Positions 57,351 through 64,000 of a DNA stretch of 64,000 nt are shown here, one piece after another. The translations under genes and the position numbers were made by a program. A model generated the notes under the pieces. It did no database searches and was not told the origin of the DNA. It saw nothing but the letters and a program-made list of their open reading frames with translations. How positions within the stretch are numbered: the stretch's first letter is position 1; every line of letters begins with the position of its first letter. Origin of the DNA: Macropodus opercularis (taxonomy: Eukaryota > Chordata > Actinopteri > Anabantiformes > Osphronemidae); contig JAUCMP010000028.1 of the NCBI GenBank assembly GCA_030770545.1, forward strand, positions 14,341,501-14,405,500, read 5' to 3'.

Positions 57351-57358
57351 GAACTGAC

Positions 57359-57532
57359 CTCAGAGTCTGCAGTCGACAGTCTGGACTCTCCAGGAAACCA
57401 CACAACTGCTCTACTGCTGAATCCTTCAGGTTGTTTCTACTCAGGTCCAGTTCTGTCAGATGGGACGGGTTGGACTTCAGAGCTGAGCCCAGAGAACCAC
57501 AGCTGATCTCTGACAACCTGCAGGATCTTAAT
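57359..57532 (-). CDS. NLR-type LRR exon 2, type A
   Basis: Variable face: LRSCRLSE and LDLSRNNL, ending RLQTLR, donor GAG|GTCAGT. It forms a 1281-bp duplicated unit with the exon at 58640, and its intron carries the SINE. Confidence 0.75.
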
Positions 57533-57548
57533 CTGAATAAAGAAAATT

Positions 57549-57882
57549 ATTAATGGTCAGGGCGGCACGGTGGTGTGGTGTTAGCACTGTCGCCTCACAG
57601 CAAGAAGGTCCTGGGTTCGATTCCCAGAGGCGACCGGGGGCCTTTCTGTGTGAAGTTTGCATGTTCTCCCCAGCACAATTTGGGTGCTTGGGTTTACTCC
57701 TCCCACAGTCCAAAGACATGCAGATAGGTCAATTGCAAAAAACTGCGCAAATTGCCTGTAGGTGTGAGTGTGCGCGCGATTGTGACTTGTCTGTCTATAT
57801 GTGTGGCCCTGCGATGGACTGGCGATCTGTCCAGGGTGAACCCTGCCTCTCGCCCATCCAGCAATTAATTAATTAATGGTCA
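57549..57882 (+). mobile_element. tRNA-derived SINE with TSD
   Basis: The body is 57560-57871. Its head, GGGCGGCACGGTGGTGTGGT, with the B-box-like GGTTCGATTCC, resembles a tRNA promoter. The tail is (ATTA)n. It is flanked by the direct repeat ATTAATGGTCA (57549-57559 and 57872-57882). The paralogous intron at 58836 has the same site without the insert, so the SINE arrived after that duplication. RNA polymerase III promoter function is inferred. Confidence 0.85.
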
Positions 57883-58639
57883 ATTATTGTCTCTGACCAG
57901 CAGAGGGCGCTGATGTTAGTTCTACATGGCAGAGAGTCTGGAGGTTGTCAGGAAAACCTCAGCACGGTTCATGTAGTAATGGTTTAATTACTATGAAATA
58001 TAAAATGGTTTCCATGTGGTTCATAGTTTGTGTTGTTGGACTAGTGGAGCTCATGCAGGAATGTCTGAGCACCGTGGTCTAATAGAATGATTGATATAAA
58101 ACAGATCTGCTGCTGGTTTGAATGCAGTGATCTGACCTGGAGCAGGTCACAGCTGTTTAATGTGGTGAACGTACGGTTGCAGGAGGAGAGTTAAGTCTCT
58201 TGGTTTGTGTCTCACAGGCTCCTAACTGGACATTACAAAGGCTTCATTGGTTTCAGATCATGTTTTGTGCTGGTTGACAGTAGGTCTAACTGACAGGTCT
58301 CTAGAAGGATCCAAGCGTCTGCAGCTTTTGTTGCTCATGGGCTTCAGGGCATCACGTCCCTTTGAATGACGTGTGAACCTCAGTTTTCTCTGGGAATCCT
58401 CTCAGCAGAAGAGGTTGAATAATGCAGCTCCATAAAAACAACCTGATCAGATAAACCACATATAGACTCAGGGGAGGAGTTGACACCTGAGACACATTTA
58501 ATGTGAGATCACTGAGAGTAAACCAGTGTTTAACTGAAGCTGAAGAGACATTAACCTAAAGAATTTAATTCATTTATCACAGATAAGAGTAGTTTGTGGT
58601 TTAAACACAGAAGTTCTACAGTAGTAACAGTGAACTGAC

Positions 58640-58813
58640 CTCAGAGTCTGCAGTCGACAGTCTGGACTCTCCAGGAAACCACACAACTGCTCCTCTGCTG
58701 AATCCTTCAGGTTGTTTCCACTCAGGTCCAGTTCTGTCAGATGGGACGGGTTGGACTTCAGAGCTGAGACCAGAGAACCACAGCTGATCTCTGACAAACT
58801 GCAGTAACTCAAT
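58640..58813 (-). CDS. NLR-type LRR exon 1 of the array, type A
   Basis: The most 5' LRR exon in transcription order within the window. Variable face: LSYCSLSE, LDLSGNNLKDSAEEQLC (E for V). The acceptor is preceded by a long T-run (58816-58833). The upstream NACHT exon that an NLR needs is not seen before the window edge. Confidence 0.75.
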
Positions 58814-59059
58814 CTGAATTAAAAAAAAAAAAAATTAATGGTCAGTGATCTTCATCTTAAATTAGTGCATTATTGTTTCTGACCAGCAAAGGGCGCTGAT
58901 GTTCGTTCTACATGGCAGAGAGTCTGGAGGTTGTCAGGAAAACCTCAGCACAGTTCATGTAGTAATGGTTCAATTACTATGAAATATAAAATGGTTTCCA
59001 TGTGGTTAATAGTTTGTGTTGTTGGACTAGTGGAGCTCATGCAGGAATGTCTGAGCACC

Positions 59060-59430
59060 GTGGGCTTATTGAAAAAACCTACTCTTGACCCTAATGAACT
59101 TGCAAATTATAGGCCTATATCCAATCTGCCCTTTATTTCTAAAGTTCTTGAAAAAAACTGTAGCTAAACAACTATGTGACCACCTGCGTAGAAATAACCT
59201 ATATGAAGATTTCCAGTCAGGATTCAGATACATCATAGCACAGAAAAAGCTCTGATTAGAGTCACTAATGATCTTCTCACAGCTTCATGGTGGTTTGGTC
59301 TAGTGTCTGTACATGTCCTGGTAGATCTTAGTGCAGCATTTGATACGATAGGTCACAAGATTCTATTGCAGAGACTGGAACATAGCATTGGGATTAAAGG
59401 AAAAGCCCTGGGATGGTAGGATTAGGTTGC
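59060..59430 (+). mobile_element. L2-type LINE RT fragment
   Basis: Frames in sequence carry LKKPTLDPNELANYRPISNL, PFISKVLEK and, downstream, DLSAAFDTIGHKILLQRLE, the usual L2-clade RT blocks, with shifts between them. It joins the duplicated LRR-unit sequence at GAGCACCGTGG, which marks its left end. Confidence 0.7.
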
Positions 59431-60392
59431 TTGGTAATGTTGGTTTTTTTGTTGGCTGGTCTACAGAAGGGAGCCAGGATAGGGTTAAACACACCTACAT
59501 TCATACATTCATCCAGACACCCACGACACACGCCATCCTCCTTTGCACAGACACTACAGGTATTATTGTTGTATAATAACACTAGGCACAGTTTAAGTAA
59601 GACATAGGTCTAACCAGCAAATCTAAGGTTGTTGGATCTGCAGATCGGTTTATGACTTTTGTTGACAGATTCTGATAATTCTTTTCTCTAATGGTTATGT
59701 TGGGGCACACGTCCTCCGTGCAGACCAGAACAAAGGAACTACGGCCTACATGTAAACCTGGAAGCCTAACTCGATTTCCTCAAACAAAGGGAAATAAAAC
59801 CGGGGGGTGAAGCGTCCCCAGATCAATTTTACGTCCAGGTGTGAAAACATGAGTCACCTGAATCACAAGCAGCGATTGGCTGCAAACCCCAATGGGCGGA
59901 CCCAAAGTCTGCTCCAATAAAACCAACGAACACGGCACAGATCGTTCTCTTTCCAGGCTCCTCTGTTCCCGTTTTTCTCTGTCCACCTTCCTCTCCACCA
60001 GCGCGTCCAGTCTCTCATCCAGCTCCAGCGGCCTCTCTGCCTGTATCCACGCCGGGCTTCTCACTCTCCGACGCCAGCCCACTGGAAGGAGACCGCCGTA
60101 CGACCGCTGGGAAAACGCCGCCAGCCGCTTCGGATCCGCCGCTGTACCCACGACCCCAACGTTGCTAGTGTCCCGCCGAGCGTCGCCACCACGGCACCAA
60201 GTAAAGCACGCCTGCCGCTTCTCTGGGTCGTCTTCAACCGCAGCGATCACAAAGCCGGCTCGCCGCCATTACCGACCGGAACCGTAACGCCGTCCCTCTA
60301 AGGAAACGGACGCTATCGTCGACGCTGCGATCCTACTGGACGCCGAAGAAACCAGCTCACAGTAAGAGCAATCATTGACGAGGCAATCAAAT
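59431..60392. other. Repeat-like GC-rich region, no gene assigned
   Basis: TATGTTGGGGCACACGTCCTCC (about 59697) begins a GC-rich stretch with AATAAA signals near 59793 and 59918. It could be an LTR, since a related TGTTGGGGCAC occurs at 39729. The arginine/serine-rich frames on both strands (59780-60287) lack a domain. Confidence 0.35.
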
Positions 60393-60939
60393 ACAGTGCC
60401 TTGCGAAAGTATTCGGCCCCCTTCAACTTTGCGACCTTTTGCCACATTTCAGGATTCAAACATAAAGATATAAAACTGTAATTTTTTGTGAAGAATCAAC
60501 AACAAGTGGGACACAATCATGAAGTGGAACGAAATTTATTGGATATTTCAAACTTTTAACAAATAAAAAACTGAAAAATTGGGCGTGTAAAGTTATTCAG
60601 CCCCTTTACTTTCAGTGCAGCAAACTCTCTACAGAAGTATAGTGAGGATCTCTGAATGATCCAATGTTGACCTAAATGACTAATGATGATAAATAAAATC
60701 CGTATAAATGCACCTCCACTGTGATTGTCTCAGAGATCCCTTTAAAGCGCAGAGGGCATCATGAAGAACAAGGAACACACCAGGCAGGTCCGAGATACTG
60801 TTGTGGAGAAGTTTAAAGCCGGATTTGGATACAAAAAGATTTCCCAAGCTTTAAACATCCCAAGGAGCACTGTGCAAGCGATAATATTGAAATGGAAGGA
60901 GTATCAGACCACTGCAAATCTACCAAGACCTGGCCGTCC

Positions 60940-63090
60940 CTCTAAACCAGGGGTGTCCAAACTACGGCCCGCGGGCCGCAGTTTTTATTGGCCCGCAGCA
61001 AATTCTGAAAATATAATTGAATATGGCCCGCACATGGCGCTTGAGCTCACCTCTGTTGCACTTCTCAGTTTCAACACTAGATGGAGCCAGTCACAGAAAA
61101 GGTGCTTCTCCACTAAACAAAATTAAGCAAAGAAAGATATTTACCACGAGTCACCAGAAATGGCAGCACCGAAGAAACGCAAGATAGCAAGTGAGTGTAG
61201 AAGATTTCAAACACGGTGGGAAAATGAATATTTCTTTAAAGAAAACGGAAAGTGTGTCTGTTTGATTTGCAATGAAGATGTTGCCGTGATGAAAGAGTAT
61301 ATTGTCCGTCGGCACTATGAGACCAAGCATCAGAGCTACGCATCTTACACAGGTGCCGAACGAGCACAGAAATTCAAGCAAATGGCAGCTAGCCTGCAAG
61401 CTCAACAACAGTTTTTTTTTCGTGCCAACAAAATACAGGAAAACGCCACAGCAGCAAGCTATGAAGTCGCACAACTTATTGCCCAGCATGGCAAACCGTT
61501 CTCAGACGGTGATTTCATAAAGCAGTGCCTCATCAAAGTCACAGAAGTAATGTGCCCGGAAAAAGTGCAGGATTTCAACAACGTGAGCTTATCCAGAAAT
61601 ACAGTGGTGCGGAGAATCGAGGACTTGTCCGCTAACCTGAAACTTCAGCTGAGAGAGAAAGCTCGTGCTTTTGATTTTTACTCGATAGCATGCGATGAGA
61701 GCACAGACGCCACAGACACCGCACAGCTTTTAATTTTTTTGAGGGGAGTCGATGATAATTTTTGCTGTACGGAGGAGCTGCTTGATATGATGAGCCTAAA
61801 AGGCACAACGACGGGTGGAAATATTGTCAGAGGCAGTTGAAAAGATCGAGCTTAAATGGGACAAGCTCTGTGGAGTAACAACGGATGGAGCTCCAGCCAT
61901 GACGGGTGAGCGCAAAGGGATGGCATCCATGGTGTGCGTCAAGGTAAAAGAGAGCGGAGGTGAGGCTGTTAGGATGCACTGTATAATCCACCAAGAAGCA
62001 CTGTGTGCCAAGACTGTCCAGCTGGGCGATGTGATGAACACTGTTGTAAAAACTGTCAACATAATTCCAGCTAGAGGACTGTACCACAGGGAATTTCAAG
62101 CTTTCTTATCTGACGTGGATGCTGAATACGGGGATGTACTCTACCACTCTGATGTGCGTTGGCTCAGCCGCGGCTCTTTGCTGCAGCGGTTTTATTCGCT
62201 GAGATCAGAAATCAACAAGTTTTTGGAAGAGAAGGGTCAACCTCTTCATGAACTGAGTGACCCTCTGTGGCTGGCAGACCTGGCATTTTTAGTTGATCTC
62301 ACTCACCATCTGAATACACTGAACAAGAACCTACAAGGCAAAGAACATGAAAATGCGCACATGAAAGCCTTCTGTGTAAAACTCCGCCTGTTTGAGACAC
62401 AACTACGAAGCTTTAATGCTGCACACTTCCCTGCGCTGTCTGAAATAAAGTCTGCTTTTCCAAAGGCAGACCTTTCTGCTAAAAAGGAGAAATATGTTTC
62501 TGTAATTACATCTCTCGTGACCGAATTCAACAGGCGTTTTCAAGATTTTTCTGTCATTGAAAAACAAATCAAGCTGTTCTCGACCCCCTTCCTGGTGGAT
62601 GCAGAAGAAGTGGAGGAGAGTCTGCAGTTAGAACTGATTGAAATGCAATGTGATGATTCTCTGAAGAGTCAACATCAGCTTCTCTCCCTCCCTGACTTCT
62701 ATCAGAGTTTGGATCATGCCAAGTTTCCTCTGAGACGCCACGCAAAAAGAATGATGAGCCTGTTCGGCTCAACATACATATGTGAACAAACATTTTCTCT
62801 GTTAAATCAGAACAAAAGCAGACTGAGATCCAGAATGACTGATAGCCATCTCCGTGAAGTCCTTCGTGTCTCAACCACAAAACTTTCTCTTGACATCCCA
62901 GCCATCCTTCAATCCAAAGGACAGCATCACTGCTCCCACTGAGAGCAATGTTCTTTACATTATAGGTGAGTTAGAAATACACACAGTAATCATGTGTCAA
63001 TATGTCACCTCTTGTGTGTGGCCCGGGCCTTTGCTTATTTTTCTGTATTTGGCCCTCACCAAAAAAACTTTGGACACCCCTGCTCTAAAC
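60940..63090 (+). mobile_element. hAT transposon, nearly intact, 8-bp TSD
   Basis: The body 60948-63082 (2135 bp) has 14-bp perfect inverted ends, CAGGGGTGTCCAAA and TTTGGACACCCCTG. It is flanked by the exact 8-bp repeat CTCTAAAC (60940-60947 and 63083-63090). It encodes a BED-finger transposase with one frame break. The subterminal ACTACGGCCCGCGGGCC is familiar from Charlie-like hAT elements. Confidence 0.95.
61160..62942 (+). pseudogene. hAT transposase (GTF2IRD2/ZBED-like), one frameshift
   Basis: The N-terminal ORF (61160-61840) has a BED-type zinc finger (CVCLICNEDVAV ... RRHYETKH) and the first catalytic region, ACDESTD. The second ORF (61815-62942) has VTTDGAPAMTG, MHCIIHQEALCAK, HSDVRWLSRGSLL and the C-terminal dimerisation block TYICEQTFSLLNQNKSRLRS. 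The two overlap around 61815-61840, and a single small frame break there (after LKGTTTGG) separates them. The product would bind the terminal repeats and cut and paste the element. Its C-terminus resembles the transposase part of vertebrate GTF2IRD2. Confidence 0.85.
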
Positions 63091-63508
63091 TTTCAGCTCA
63101 TACGAGGAGAAGACTGATCAGAGATGCAGCCAAGAGGCCCATGATCACTCTGGATGAACTGCAGAGATCTACAGCTGAGGTGGGAGACTCTGTCCATAGG
63201 ACAATAATCAGTCGTATACTGCACAAATCTGGCCTTTATGGAAGAGTGGCAAGAAGAAAGCAATTTCTTAAAGATATCCATAAAAAGTGTTGTTTAAAGT
63301 TCGCCACAAGCCACCTGGGAGACACACCAAACATGTGGAAGAAGGTGCTCTGGTAAGATGAAACCAAAATCGAACTTTTTGGCAACAATGCAAAACGTTG
63401 TTTGGCGTAAAAGCAACAAAAACTGATAGGAAGATGGATGGAGTCTGCAAAAGACCTGAGACTGGGACAGAGATTTGTCTTCCAACAAGTCAATGATTCA
63501 AAACATAC

Positions 63509-63651
63509 AAAATCTTTTTTTTGTATATAATGTTCCTCTTTTTTGTAACTATTGTAATTATTGTAATTTTTTCCAACTGTCTCTCTGCTGCTGCTGGGAC
63601 ACCAGAATTTCCCCACTGCGGGATAAATAAAGCTCTATCTATCTAAAATCT
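63509..63651 (+). mobile_element. Short LINE/SINE tail insertion in Tc1
   Basis: The 129-bp insert (63516-63644), with GAATTTCCCCACTGCGGGAT, AATAAAG and a CTATCTATCT end, is bounded by AAAATCT direct repeats (63509-63515 and 63645-63651). It is a 3' tail of a fish retroposon placed by target-primed insertion. Confidence 0.75.
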
Positions 63652-64000
63652 CCAATGGAATGGTTCACAAATAAACATATCCAGGTGTTAGAATGGCCAA
63701 GTCAAAGTCCAGACCTGAATCTGTGGAAAGAACTGAAAACTGCCGTTCACAAACGCTCTCCATCCAACCTCACTGAGCTCGAGCCGTTTGCAAGGAGCAA
63801 TGGGCAAATATTTCAGTCTCTCGATGTGCAAAGCTGATAGAGACATACCCCAAGCGACTTACAGCTGTAATCGCAGCAAAAGGTTGCGCTACAAAGTATT
63901 AACTTAAGGGGGCTGATTAATTTTGCACGCCCATTTTTTCAGTTTTTTATATTTGTTAATGTTTTGAAAATATCCAATAAATTTCATTCCACTTCATGGT

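Larger units (their letters stand above)
60761..63840 (+). pseudogene. Tc1 transposase, interrupted
   Basis: The N-terminal helix-turn-helix is intact: TRQVRDTVVEKFKAGFGYKK, ISQALNIPRSTVQAIILKW and the GRPSK hook, up to the hAT insertion. After it come RLIRDAAKRPMITLDEL, SRILHKSGLYGRVARRKQFL and KKVLW, with a stop just before the conserved DETK segment at about 63357. Beyond the tail insert, WPSQSPDLNLWKELK precedes a stop at about 63837. Besides the two insertions it has stops, so it cannot mobilise itself. Confidence 0.85.
60394..64000 (+). mobile_element. Tc1/mariner transposon, nested host of two insertions
   Basis: It begins CAGTGCCTTGCGAAAGTATT after a TA target. The right end of the window carries the mirrored inner part of this terminal repeat (AAATATCCAATAAATTTCAT), so the element continues just past 64000. 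The transposase gene is split by a hAT element (60948-63082) and by a tail insert (63516-63644). Confidence 0.9.

Noticed and set aside
57560..57640. Possible functional tRNA gene
   Set aside because: Only promoter-like boxes match. There is no cloverleaf with anticodon arm, and the sequence is the head of a SINE with target duplications.
59780..60287. Overlapping Arg/Ser-rich frames on both strands
   Set aside because: GC-rich repeat-like DNA with no domain or splice support. Opposite strands are equally open, as expected from composition.

Overview
The window is vertebrate, and the content points to a teleost fish, probably a percomorph. Genes are split by GT-AG introns, there is a T-cell receptor gamma-type J-C cluster, an array of fish-type NLR leucine-rich-repeat exons, and a dense, nested load of fish transposable elements (Tx1/L1-like LINE, L2 and Rex-like LINE pieces, BEL/Pao, Ty3/Gypsy, Tc1/mariner, hAT, tRNA-SINE). 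No bacterial-style operons, CRISPR arrays or stable RNA genes were seen. All calls rest on reading the sequence; no database search was possible.

Layout. 1-1075 (minus): 5' part of an immune-type surface gene, with a signal-peptide exon, an LDL-receptor class A exon and an Ig V-set exon. 1.1-6.2 kb: intergenic DNA with a retroviral RT relic, a perfect hairpin, an RFX-like palindrome and repeats. 6.1-15.8 kb (plus): TCR gamma-type region with a defective J segment, an 8-kb full-length LINE bounded by a 10-bp target duplication, an intact J segment, and a three-exon constant gene ending in a lysine-bearing membrane segment. 19.8-21.4 kb (minus): an uncharacterised acidic protein gene with a TATA box and 5'-UTR exon. 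24.2-25.6 kb (plus): a CIBAR2/FAM92B-like BAR-domain gene that looks degenerate. 26.4-26.9 kb: a short two-exon sequence followed by its exactly spliced copy. 27.8-30.6 kb: a Gypsy-type polypurine tract and LTR start abutting a pol-less BEL element with two LTRs.

33.5-58.8 kb (minus): twelve LRR exons of NLR type, eleven with the same 174-bp length and all readable in phase 2-2, made by repeated tandem duplication. The array is broken by a 3'-truncated Gypsy element (about 40.4-44.5 kb) and by a BEL element with both LTRs (44.8-51.7 kb). The BEL element itself carries a solo LTR and a hAT-type element. No NACHT, FISNA or B30.2 exon is present, so these exons form the C-terminal part of one or more NLR genes whose other parts lie elsewhere, or a decayed cluster. 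57-64 kb: a tRNA-SINE with a target duplication, an L2 relic, and a Tc1 transposon interrupted by a nearly intact BED-finger hAT transposon and by a short LINE/SINE-like tail.

Functionally, the host genes share an adaptive/innate immune theme (TCR gamma chain, NLR sensor repeats, an Ig/LDLa receptor). The remaining sequence is largely a record of transposition into them.
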